Positions 7,720 through 14,639 of a DNA stretch of 14,649 nucleotides are shown in pieces. Each line of letters opens with the position of its first letter. Position 1 is the first letter of the stretch. The translations under genes and the position numbers were made by a program. This stretch comes from NORP240 sp942492445 (GTDB taxonomy: Bacteria > Pseudomonadota > Gammaproteobacteria > Pseudomonadales > Pseudohongiellaceae), in the NCBI GenBank assembly GCA_942492445.1, contig CALOEW010000004.1:1-14649 (forward strand), read 5' to 3'. The notes under the pieces were generated by a model, which saw only the letters and a list, made by a program, of their open reading frames with translations, made no database searches and was not told the DNA's origin.

Positions 7720-7912
7720 TAAGTTTAACTGAATGAGTGAAATCTCGGTTTGAGCAACAGTATGTTTTTACTCCGGGGCTTTTTATTTGGCATAATGCCG
7801 ATTTTTCCGCAACTCACTGGCATCCGAGCCCAACAGTTTCCGCAATCATGACAGGCAACCCACCAACAGTTATATCTTCAACGATCTGTATCGAATTACA
7901 GGTAAACCGATA

Positions 7913-9487
7913 ATGGCGAGTCCGTCTGAATTAAACGATCACCCCATCGATCAAACCGTCCATCGCAATCTTTCCAAAAGTCAGCTGATTGAAATCGCAT
8001 TGCAGAACCGCGAAGGTCGCCTGGCGGACACCGGGGCCCTGGTGGTGGAAACCGGCGAACGCACAGGGCGCAGCCCCGGAGACAGGTTCATCGTACGAGA
8101 GCCCAGCACCGAGGAATCCATAGACTGGAGCCCGGTAAACCAGCCTTTTGAACCCGACGAATTCGACCTCTTGTGGATCCGAGTCTCCCAGTATCTTTCC
8201 GACAAGCACACTTACGTGGCCGAGCTGCATGTTGGCGCCGATGCCGAACACTACATTCCGGTCTGTGTGACTTCCCAGTATGCCTGGCATAACCTGTTCG
8301 CTCAGACCTTGTTCATAGCGCCGGAAAATTTCAATCCCAAGGACAAGCAGCTGTGGCAGATCGTCAGCGCCCCGGATTTTATCTGCGAACCGGAACGTGA
8401 CGGCACCCGGAGCGACGGGGCGGTGATAATCAATTTCGCCCAGCGCAAGGTACTGCTGGCGGGCATGCGGTATGCCGGGGAGATGAAAAAGTCCATGTTC
8501 TCGGTGCAGAACTTCCTGCTGCCGGAAAAGGACGTTCTGCCTATGCACTGTTCGGCCAATGTGGGCGAAGACGGTAACGTCTGCCTTTTTTTTGGTTTGT
8601 CCGGCACCGGCAAGACCACTCTGTCCGCCGACGAGAACCGCTACCTTATCGGCGACGATGAGCACGGATGGGGTAAAGGGGCCGTTTTCAATCTTGAAGG
8701 CGGCTGTTATGCCAAGTGCACCGACTTGAGTCTGGAGAACGAACCGGTCATCTGGAATGCCATAAAATTCGGCACTGTCATCGAGAACGTGATGGTGGAC
8801 CCAAAGACCCGGATTGCCGATTTCGCAGACACTTCTCTGACAGAAAACTCCCGTGCCTGTTACCCGCTTGAATTCGTTACCCGGCGGGTACCGGAGAATC
8901 GTGCCGGTGAGCCCAGCTCGATCGTATTCCTCACCTGCGACCTTTCCGGTGTCCTGCCACCGGTTTCGATCCTTACCAGACAGGCCGCTGCCTATCACTT
9001 TTTAAGTGGCTACACGGCATTGGTCGGCTCCACCGAAGTGGACGCCGGCGACGACATCAGGGCAATCTTTTCGGTCTGCTTCGGAGCGCCCTTTTTCCCG
9101 CGCCCGGCTCGGGTATACGCGGACCTGCTGATGAAGCGAATTGATGATTTCGGCAGTCAGGTCTACCTGGTCAATACCGGCTGGACCGGCGGCCCGCACG
9201 GGGTGGGTGAACGCTTCGACCTTGCCACCACCAGAGCTATCATAGCGGCCATCCAGTCCGATGCACTGCGGTCGGTGGAAACCGAACACTTGCCGGGATT
9301 GAATCTCCGGATCCCCAGATCGATTCCAGGTATCGACAGTCGTATTCTGAATCCCCGCCACACCTGGCAGGATCAGGGCGCCTACGATCGCCAGGCAGCC
9401 AGGCTGATTTCGCAATTTAACGAAAACATAAAACGCTTCGATATTTCCGAGGAAATCATTGCGGCGGGCCCAATACAACAGGTTTAA
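7913..9487 (+). CDS. pckA: Phosphoenolpyruvate carboxykinase, ATP-dependent
   Basis: The enzyme converts oxaloacetate and ATP to phosphoenolpyruvate and CO2, the first committed step of gluconeogenesis. The 524-residue length fits the ATP-type family (about 530-540). Visible sites: RTGRSPGDRF (50-59, substrate binding), MRYAGEMKKSMF (185-196), the metal and substrate His212 in MHCSANVG, the P-loop GLSGTGKTTLS (228-238), the PEPCK-specific DDEHGWG (248-254), and TGWTGGPHGVGERF near the C-terminus. ATG 7913 has AGGTAA about ten bases upstream. The 255-base gap to hslR holds the hairpin above and a possible -10 element (CATAAT at 7791-7796) without a convincing -35, so the gene probably has its own promoter and a leader of about 100 bases. 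Confidence 0.97.
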   Translation: MASPSELNDHPIDQTVHRNLSKSQLIEIALQNREGRLADTGALVVETGERTGRSPGDRFIVREPSTEESIDWSPVNQPFEPDEFDLLWIRVSQYLSDKHTYVAELHVGADAEHYIPVCVTSQYAWHNLFAQTLFIAPENFNPKDKQLWQIVSAPDFICEPERDGTRSDGAVIINFAQRKVLLAGMRYAGEMKKSMFSVQNFLLPEKDVLPMHCSANVGEDGNVCLFFGLSGTGKTTLSADENRYLIGDDEHGWGKGAVFNLEGGCYAKCTDLSLENEPVIWNAIKFGTVIENVMVDPKTRIADFADTSLTENSRACYPLEFVTRRVPENRAGEPSSIVFLTCDLSGVLPPVSILTRQAAAYHFLSGYTALVGSTEVDAGDDIRAIFSVCFGAPFFPRPARVYADLLMKRIDDFGSQVYLVNTGWTGGPHGVGERFDLATTRAIIAAIQSDALRSVETEHLPGLNLRIPRSIPGIDSRILNPRHTWQDQGAYDRQAARLISQFNENIKRFDISEEIIAAGPIQQV

Positions 9488-9558
9488 TTGCCTGACCAGA
9501 AACTAGTGTTCCGTCCTCCCGCGCAGGCAGGGCGACGGCAAGGAAGAGAGGAATCCCA

Positions 9559-11145
9559 TTGGCAGGGCAATTTGAGCAGAGTCTCGACCATTTCAACCTG
9601 GTTGAGTTTTTACCTGAGTGGGGAAATGTTCGCCGGGGGATAGAAAAGGAAAGTCTGCGAGTTTCACCCCAGGGCAGTATCGCCGTTTCCCCCCACCCCC
9701 GGGATCTCGGCTCGGCACTGACCAACCCCTACATTACGACAGATTTTTCCGAGGCGCTGCTGGAATTTATTACTCCGGCTCGCGACAGCATCGATGAATG
9801 TCTGCAATTTCTCGAGGCCATACACCGCTTCACTTACCAACATCTGGAAAACGACGAACTGCTCTGGGTCTGCAGCATGCCTTGTCCGACCGGCGACCTG
9901 GACTCAATCCCCCTGGCACAATATGGCAACTCCAATATCGGTCGGCTGAAAACACTGTATCGCCGCGGCTTAAGCCATCGCTACGGCAGCCTCATGCAGA
10001 CCATTGCCGGCATTCACTACAATTTTTCAATGCCGGACGAATTCTGGCCCGCGTTCCAGCGCCACTGCAACCACGGGGGCAACATGCAGGACTTCCGCAC
10101 CTCGCGGTACCTGCACCTGATCCGCAATTTCCACCGCTACAGCTGGCTTTTACTCTACCTGTTCGGAGCCTCCCCGGTGACCTGTAAGTGTTTCGCCCGG
10201 GGACGCAAACACAACCTTCAGGAATACGACGACGGCACCCTGTTTCTGCCTCATGCCACCTGCCTGCGTATGGGGGATCTCGGCTACCGCAGTGAAGCCC
10301 AGAAATCGCTGTTCGTCTGTTACAACGACCTGCACAGCTACGTGGAAAGCCTGGATTCCGCCATGCAAACCAGTTATCCGGCCTATCAGAAATTGAACAG
10401 CGGCCCCGACGGCGAACCGTTGCAGATGAACAGCAACCTGCTGCAACTGGAGAACGAGTTTTACAGTACCATCAGGCCCAAGCGCAATACCAACCCCGGC
10501 GAAAGACCTCTGTCAGCACTTTTGCGCGACGGCATCGAGTATATCGAGGTGCGGGCTTTGGATTTGAACCCATTCGAACCTATCGGCATCGACGCGGAAC
10601 AAGCTCGATTCATGGATGCCTTTCTGCTGTTCTGCCTGCTGGGCGACAGCCCTGACTGCAATGCCGGGGAACAGCAGGAAATAAACGCCAATCTCGAGGC
10701 GGTGATCACCCGGGGCCGGGACCCCGAGCTGGAATTGCAGTGGCGCGGCAACCCGGTGAAGCTGACCGACTGGGCGGACAGCCTGCTTGGCGACATCAAT
10801 TACGCAGCGGTGATACTGGATGAGTCCCTGGCCACCAAAACACACAGTGCCAGCATCGGCAGGCAGCGTGAAAAGTTGGCCAATCCCGATATTACCCCAT
10901 CGGGCCGCCTTCTCAACGGTATGCGCAAGTCGAAAAAGTCCTTTTACCGTTATGCCATGGACCTGTCTCTGGAACACCGGGAGACCTTGCGCAGTGGCAC
11001 CATCGACAGCAAACACCTGGCGATCCTGGAAGCGGCAAGCTCAGTTTCAGTTGAACGGCAGAAGGAGCTGGAGGCCACCGACGACAAGGACTTTGACAGC
11101 TACCTGGCTGAATGGAACTCGTTTCGAGCCCGGAGTGAGCCCTGA
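9559..11145 (+). CDS. gshA: Glutamate-cysteine ligase (E. coli type)
   Basis: GshA joins L-glutamate and L-cysteine with ATP, the first step of glutathione synthesis. The 528 residues match the proteobacterial class 1 family (E. coli 518). Signature stretches: RRGIEKESLRV, HPRDLGSALTNPYITTDFSE, GLSHRYGSLMQTIAGIHYNF, and IEYIEVRALDLNPFEPIGI. The start is TTG at 9559, supported by GAGAGGAA five to seven bases upstream and by the family N-terminus; no better ATG lies nearby. It follows pckA by 71 bases on the same strand. No gshB is in the window. The adjoining dsbB also concerns thiol chemistry, but a functional tie is only inference. Confidence 0.96.
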   Translation: MAGQFEQSLDHFNLVEFLPEWGNVRRGIEKESLRVSPQGSIAVSPHPRDLGSALTNPYITTDFSEALLEFITPARDSIDECLQFLEAIHRFTYQHLENDELLWVCSMPCPTGDLDSIPLAQYGNSNIGRLKTLYRRGLSHRYGSLMQTIAGIHYNFSMPDEFWPAFQRHCNHGGNMQDFRTSRYLHLIRNFHRYSWLLLYLFGASPVTCKCFARGRKHNLQEYDDGTLFLPHATCLRMGDLGYRSEAQKSLFVCYNDLHSYVESLDSAMQTSYPAYQKLNSGPDGEPLQMNSNLLQLENEFYSTIRPKRNTNPGERPLSALLRDGIEYIEVRALDLNPFEPIGIDAEQARFMDAFLLFCLLGDSPDCNAGEQQEINANLEAVITRGRDPELELQWRGNPVKLTDWADSLLGDINYAAVILDESLATKTHSASIGRQREKLANPDITPSGRLLNGMRKSKKSFYRYAMDLSLEHRETLRSGTIDSKHLAILEAASSVSVERQKELEATDDKDFDSYLAEWNSFRARSEP

Positions 11146-11179
11146 GAAGAGACTCTGTGCGCAATTCAGGTTACAGATT

Positions 11180-11220
11180 CCGTCCGACACTTACCGGACG
11201 GCTCTGGCCAAGTGGCCAGA
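11180..11220. other. Two adjacent inverted repeats between gshA and dsbB
   Basis: First repeat: CCGTCCG (11180-11186) with CGGACGG (11195-11201). Second: an 8-bp palindrome TCTGGCCA-AG-TGGCCAGA (11203-11220), perfect except for the two central bases. The second sits just before TAAAAT (11227-11232), which could be the dsbB -10 element. The first may be a terminator stem for gshA (no T-run), the second an operator. Function is not proven. Confidence 0.4.
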
Positions 11221-11277
11221 TTGGGTTAAAATAGCCCTCCAGTTACAGCAAACCACCCACAACAGCCAGGCTCAGCA

Positions 11278-11691
11278 ATGACAATACCCAGCAATCGGAC
11301 CCTCAATCTGCTCGTATTCCTGATCTGTGTCACTACCATCGGTATCGTGCTGTACATGGAGCACGTGATGCTGCTGCAGCCATGTGGGTTGTGCATTACC
11401 CAGCGAGTGTTTATTATTTTCTGCGGCCTGGTCTGCCTGGCCTCGGCAATCCATAACCCTTCCCCCCACGGACAGAAATTCTATGCCTTCGGTGCCGCCG
11501 CCATGACGCTGTTCGGCAGTTACTTCGCCATACGCCAGATCTGGCTGCAGCATCTGCCCGAAGACCAGGTTCCCGCCTGCGGTCCCGGCCTCAGTTATAT
11601 CTACGATAATTTCCCGTTCATCGAGACCCTGAATTTCCTGCTCAAGGGCGACGGCAATTGTGCCGAGGTCAAGTTCCGCCTGTTCGGCCTT
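11278..11691 (+). pseudogene. dsbB: DsbB disulfide bond formation protein, 3' end lost to an IS
   Basis: DsbB is an inner-membrane protein that reoxidises periplasmic DsbA and passes electrons to quinones. The N-terminal 138 residues are good DsbB: membrane segments near 9-27, 41-58 and 68-86, the first periplasmic pair CGLC (Cys36, Cys39), the second pair Cys101 and Cys128, and the family stretch NCAEVKFRLFGL aligning with E. coli DCAERQWDFLGL. Beyond Leu138 the frame runs on to a stop at 11824-11826, but that part is the antisense of an IS256-family transposase C-terminus. All four cysteines remain, yet the fourth membrane helix is missing and the tail is chimeric. Probably non-functional; residual activity cannot be excluded. 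Confidence 0.88.
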
Positions 11692-12834
11692 TTCATGTTC
11701 ATGTACTTGCGGGTTCCCCAGCCGGTGCTGGAGACATGGCGCAACCTGGCGGCCACCAGCATCAGTGCCGAGTTGCCGTCCGGGAAAGCACCGACAACCT
11801 TTGGTTGCGCCGTCTGGCCTCCTTGAGCAGCCGCTCCATCGGATTGTTGGTCTTGATCTTCAGCCAGTGCTGGGTGGATAGGCATAGTAGGCCAGCGTCT
11901 CATGGATCGATTTCTCCACCAGCTCTGCCGCGGCCTTGAGCTTCATGGCCTTCAGTTTCTTGACCACATCTTTGGCTTTGCTCTCAGCCGCCTCCCGGCT
12001 CTCCTGGGCATGGATCGCCTTGAGCATGGCGGCCACTTCTCGCATCTTGCCGCGGGGTACATGGGAGAATACATTGCGGTAAAAGTGAACCGCGCAGCGT
12101 TGCCAGTCGGCATCCGGAAACACCTCGGCAATCGACTCGACCAGGCCCATGCAGGCATCAGAGATGATCAGCCTGACGCCCTTTAGGCCGCGCTTCTTCA
12201 ACTCCTTGAGGAAGCCCAGCCAGCCGGCCTTGTCCTCCTTGTGGCCCTCGGAAACACCCAGGATACGCCGGTAGCCGTTACTATCGACGCCAATGGCCGC
12301 CAGGACCGACACATTCTTGATCTCGCCACCCCAGCTGCGCTTGAGCACGATGCCGTCGAGGTAGACATACGGAAACTCGCCCTCGATCGGCTGGGTGCGC
12401 CAGCGCTCGATGTGCTTGTAGACCTTCTTGTTGAGATTGGAGACGGTGCCGGAGGAGACCCGGGTGCCCCACAGGGCCTCGGTAATATCCTCTACCCGGC
12501 GTACGGAGACGCCGGCCAGGTACATCTGGACAATGGCCTCCTCAATCGAGATATCCCGGCGCCGGTAGCGCTCGATAATGGCGGTTTCAAAGGTCTGCTT
12601 GCGCAGCTTTGGCACTTTTACCTCAACCTCTCCGGCCTTGGTATGAAGCTTGCGCTTGTAGCTACCGGCGCGGGTATCTACCCGATCCGGCGAGTGCTCA
12701 TAGCGCTGGGCATTGCACATCTCGTCGGCCTCCGCGTCCAGCATGGCATTCAGGGTTTCCTCGACAGTTCCCCTGACCATCTCGTCCAGGTGGCCGCGGA
12801 TCTCGCTCTCATCGATTCGGATAACCTTGCTCAA
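11692..12834 (-). pseudogene. IS256-family (MULE/mutator-type) transposase, frameshifted and truncated
   Basis: DDE transposase. The long frame (12834-11860, TTG start, 324 residues) contains YVYLDGIVLKRSWGG (Asp160), RLIISDACMGL (Asp226) and the CAVHFYRN block (Cys247, His250), all typical of IS256. It ends early at YYAYPPSTG. A second frame from about 11878 continues STQHWLKIKTNNPMERLLKE, which holds the expected catalytic Glu, and a third from about 11800 continues VVGAFPDGNSALMLVAARLR to KYMNM. So two indels separate the Asp-Asp part from the Glu, and the intact part alone should be inactive. The last residues are lost at the dsbB junction. Transposition from this copy is unlikely. Confidence 0.9.
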
Positions 12835-12926
12835 TGGTTTTGTGCTATCGTTTCATTTGGGTGGTCCTCTTTTGGTTTGTACATGTGGTTTGGCGATTAC
12901 TGTTTTAATCAAACCGGGGCCACCCC
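11692..12926 (-). mobile_element. IS256-family insertion sequence, 3' end truncated
   Basis: The element is defined by its transposase (next entry). Its upstream end is placed near 12926, where GGGGTGGCCCC (minus strand, 12926-12916) could start the terminal inverted repeat. This end abuts an integron cassette. At the other end the transposase homology runs straight into dsbB near 11692, with no room for a terminal repeat, so the right end is missing. No target-site duplication can be recognised. This looks like an IS-linked deletion that joined core genome to cassette array. Both boundaries are estimates, good to perhaps 10-30 bases. Confidence 0.75.
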
Positions 12927-12950
12927 TTCAAAAAATGTGCGAAAGATAAT

Positions 12951-13190
12951 TTAAAATCTGTATCTTCTGTAAGGGTTTTCCAGATTCCTAAGGTTTTGCC
13001 ATATGTTTTGATACTCTTCTTGAGAAATTTGCGCCAGGTAATTCTGAGCAAGAAGAGCAGTCCGCTGTTGATACAAGTCTGCTATCGCAATTTGGCGAGA
13101 TTGCCGAACTTCAACACCCACAAAAATTAGTGACAAAACAATAGCAATTACGCCAACAGCTTCCAGAATGTGTTTACTATCAAATTTCAT
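12951..13190 (-). CDS. Small membrane-anchored hypothetical protein, cassette-borne
   Basis: 79 residues. Start ATG 13190 follows attC1 by about 54 bases, as usual for an integron cassette gene. Residues 9-27 (LEAVGVIAIVLSLIFVGVE) form one membrane helix, followed by a soluble segment VRQSRQIAIADLYQQ with helical character. Similar one-helix proteins, often longer (about 150 or more residues), occur in environmental gene cassettes as far as I recall, so this one may be cut short by the IS whose edge lies about 25 bases downstream. No attC follows it, which fits loss of the cassette's 3' end. Function unknown. Confidence 0.6.
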   Translation of the reverse strand: MKFDSKHILEAVGVIAIVLSLIFVGVEVRQSRQIAIADLYQQRTALLAQNYLAQISQEEYQNIWQNLRNLENPYRRYRF

Positions 13191-13243
13191 ATGTTTGAGT
13201 GAATCTATCGTAAATTGGTTCTGTTAGTTTATAGTTGCGAAAC

Positions 13244-13355
13244 ACATAACGCCGGTTTTAATGGGCGGGTGCGCGAGTACGATGGGCGGATAGAATGGCG
13301 AAGCCATTCGCCCACCGCACGGAGTGCGCCAGACCCATTGAAATCTTTGTTATGC
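13244..13355 (-). repeat. attC-like integron recombination site 1
   Basis: 112-bp imperfect palindrome, read on the minus strand from GCATAAC (R'') to GTTATGT (R'). The inner arms ATGGGCGG...ATGGC and GCCATTCGCCCAC pair around a short loop; outer arms around AATGGG and CCCATT also pair. It resembles attC2 and attC3 throughout. It follows the hicAB cassette; the hicB stop codon lies within its R'' box. Confidence 0.8.
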
Positions 13356-13570
13356 AGCGACATCGATGAACTCGACACTTGAGGAGGGAGGGGGTACTTC
13401 CTCCCCGCCACCTTTAAGTCCTTCGATGTGAAATTCGATAGCTACTCGAATGAGAGATTACTTCTTCGCGGGTCTCTCCGACTGCGATACAACCTGGTAA
13501 ATCCGGCACATGAGCTCCATAGTTATCGGGGCCTTGCTCAGTGCAGGCTGCATATTTTAATTGCGAGTCC
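13350..13570 (-). pseudogene. hicB: HicB-type antitoxin, frameshifted
   Basis: HicB antitoxins have an RNase H-like fold and neutralise HicA. One frame gives YGAHVPDLPGCIAVGETREE preceded by EQGPDN, the classic HicB core. A second frame continues VAIEFHIEGLKGGGEEVPPP and ends SSSVEFIDVAA with TAA at 13350-13352. An indel lies between them (about 13455-13470, at the ISLIR position). No convincing start codon remains: the expected M-x-(Y/F)-A-V start reads QLKYAAC. The stop falls in attC1, as is common for cassette genes. The family call is firm, and the gene looks broken. Confidence 0.8.
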
Positions 13571-13760
13571 TCAGTTCTTCAAGCCAGACTGCTTAGGGAT
13601 TGCATTAAGAGTGCGGGGGGAACTTCAACGCTTGGTTTTCCCGGCCACTGTCACAGTACCTAGCTTTGTCCGGATGTTTGAATTGTCTATGACTCCCTTT
13701 GGTACGGTCTAGAAACCAACCATCATCCTCTAATAATTTAATTAAGTCCTTTACCTTCAC
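13571..13760 (-). pseudogene. hicA: HicA-type mRNA interferase toxin, frameshifted
   Basis: HicA is a small double-stranded-RNA-binding-fold ribonuclease that cuts mRNA. From GTG 13760 (AGGAAG three bases upstream) the frame gives VKVKDLIKLLEDDGWFLDRT followed by KGSHRQFKHPDK, including the catalytic His in GSH. It then stops after 51 codons at 13605. Family similarity continues in other frames: GTVTVAGK, then PSVEVPP, then RTLNAIPKQSGLK with a stop at 13571. At least three indels are needed, two of them in homopolymers (an extra A in AAAA; one C short in CCCCCC). The catalytic half is intact, so a truncated protein could still be made. Confidence 0.82.
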
Positions 13761-13801
13761 AATCTTCCTAACTTTAAGGCTTCTCCGACGCTCCTACTGC
13801 T

Positions 13802-13921
13802 GCTTAACGCCCGGTGCAATGGGCCGGTTCGCAAGCATGGTGGGCGGATAAAATGGCAGCCGTTAGGCCATTCGCCCACCACGCGCAGTGAGCCGGTCCC
13901 AAATTGACTTGATTGTTATCT
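13802..13921 (-). repeat. attC-like integron recombination site 2
   Basis: 120-bp imperfect palindrome. On the minus strand it runs from AGATAAC (R'') to GTTAAGC (R'), the latter a perfect match to the GTTRRRY consensus, which fixes the orientation of the array. Inner arms GTGGGCG...ATGGC and GCCAT-TCGCCCAC pair; the outer arms GGGCCGG and CCGGTCCC pair imperfectly. It ends the toxin-antitoxin cassette and starts the hicAB cassette. Confidence 0.85.
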
Positions 13922-14233
13922 GCCCGATGGGTCTCGCTCTTCGGCAGGTACCTTCGTAGGTCACGTTCAACCCTCATTACATGCAATATGTAGACGGTAT
14001 CCTCTGATAATCGATAGAAAATTCTGCAAGGTCCTACGATTACTTCTTTGTATTTGGAAGGGGAAAGTTCTGGTACCTTTCGTCCGGAATTAGGGGCACC
14101 GATCAGCCGATCAACTCTATCAAATAATTTTTCTTACTAAGCTCTGTGCAGCGCTTGGTTTGTCTAAGGCGATATATTCAGCAATTTCGTCTAAATCATC
14201 TAGCGCAGGTTCGGTCCAGATTATTTCAGCCAT
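13804..14233 (-). pseudogene. ParE/RelE-family toxin, frameshifted
   Basis: Toxin of the ParE/RelE fold. From ATG 14233 the frame gives MAEIIWTEPALDDLDEIAEY then IALDKPSAAQSLVRKI, the ParE-like N-terminal helical hairpin, and stops at 14120. One base later in frame the family sequence resumes: FDRVDRLIGAPNSGRKVPEL, then YKEVIVGPCRIFYRLSEDTV and LHVMRVERDLRRYL, a complete ParE C-terminus. A single extra base in AAAATTATTT (about 14121-14130) accounts for the break. The frame runs on through attC2 to TAA at 13804-13806, adding about 40 residues of attC-encoded sequence. ATG 14233 would overlap the antitoxin's original end by 13 bases. Confidence 0.85.
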
Positions 14234-14479
14234 CGGTTCATTTTTTTCTTTGGCTTCGGAACTGGTAAAGACCCGTCCTTCGCGAATTGCTGTCTCACCT
14301 CGGGCAATACCTTCCAGAATTCTAAACCGATTCTGCATCATTTCATAGTCATCGACATCTATGAGATAAGCAGATGGCTGTCCGTGTTCAGTAATGAGCA
14401 CGGGTTCCTTGGACTTGCGCAAATCAGCCAAGATCTTTGTTGCCTGACGCTTCAGCGTTGTCACAAGTTCGGTTTTCAT
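14221..14479 (-). pseudogene. Phd/YefM-family antitoxin, fused to the toxin frame by an indel
   Basis: Antitoxin and autorepressor paired with the ParE-like toxin. ATG 14479 opens MKTELVTTLKRQATKILADL, then EPVLITEHGQPSAYLIDVDD, the Phd/YefM DNA-binding and dimerisation fold, and a C-terminal ARGETAIREGRVFTSSEAKE that would wrap the toxin. At A7 (14241-14247) the present frame continues into the toxin (KNEPMAEIIW) with no stop, making a 119-residue fusion. Removing one A restores KEKMNRWLK and TAA at 14221, the usual ending of this family. So the fusion is very likely caused by a one-base insertion in a homopolymer. DNA binding may survive; toxin binding would be altered. Confidence 0.85.
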
Positions 14480-14514
14480 AAAGTGATACTATTCTATCAC
14501 TTTCGGGTTGGCAA
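14480..14514 (-). promoter_or_regulatory. Toxin-antitoxin promoter with overlapping operator; likely leaderless
   Basis: On the minus strand TTGCCA (14514-14509), a 17-base spacer and TAGTAT (14491-14486) form a sigma-70-type promoter. Inside it lies a perfect 9-bp inverted repeat, AAAGTGATA and TATCACTTT (14480-14488 and 14495-14503) with a 6-base spacer, ending at the antitoxin ATG. Phd/YefM antitoxins repress their own operons at such palindromes. No ribosome binding site precedes ATG 14479, and transcription is expected to start near that A. Confidence 0.7.
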
Positions 14515-14525
14515 GGAGTTTGAGC

Positions 14526-14639
14526 AGATAACGCCCGTGGTATTGGGCGGGTTCGCGAGCACGTTGGGCGGATAAAATGGCCGTAGGCCATCCGCCCAGC
14601 GCGCGCAGTGAGGCCGTCCCATTGAACTAATTGTTATCT
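14526..14639 (-). repeat. attC-like integron recombination site 3
   Basis: 114-bp imperfect palindrome with R'' AGATAAC and R' GTTATCT exact inverted repeats of each other. The centre GGCCTACGGCC is flanked by GGGCGGAT and ATCCGCCC arms. It is nearly superimposable on attC2 in the middle. It marks the upstream border of the Phd-ParE cassette, so another cassette or the integrase side lies past the right edge of the window. Confidence 0.82.

Noticed and set aside
7931..8998. A 355-codon open frame on the minus strand opposite pckA
   Set aside because: The + strand frame has all PEPCK motifs; the antisense frame has none of any family.
13428..13712. A 94-codon + strand frame between attC1 and attC2
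   Set aside because: The minus strand of the same stretch clearly encodes HicA and HicB sequence; the + frame has no recognisable features.
14120..14130. Programmed ribosomal frameshifting in the ParE-like toxin
   Set aside because: The A/T run is slippery, but no downstream structure is evident, and nearby genes carry many similar indels; plain mutation is simpler. Kept only as a possibility in the findings.
13244..14639. Three similar GC-rich repeats as a CRISPR or REP array
   Set aside because: Repeats are 112-120 bp, far apart (about 450-600 bases), internally palindromic, and separated by genes; this fits attC sites, not CRISPR.
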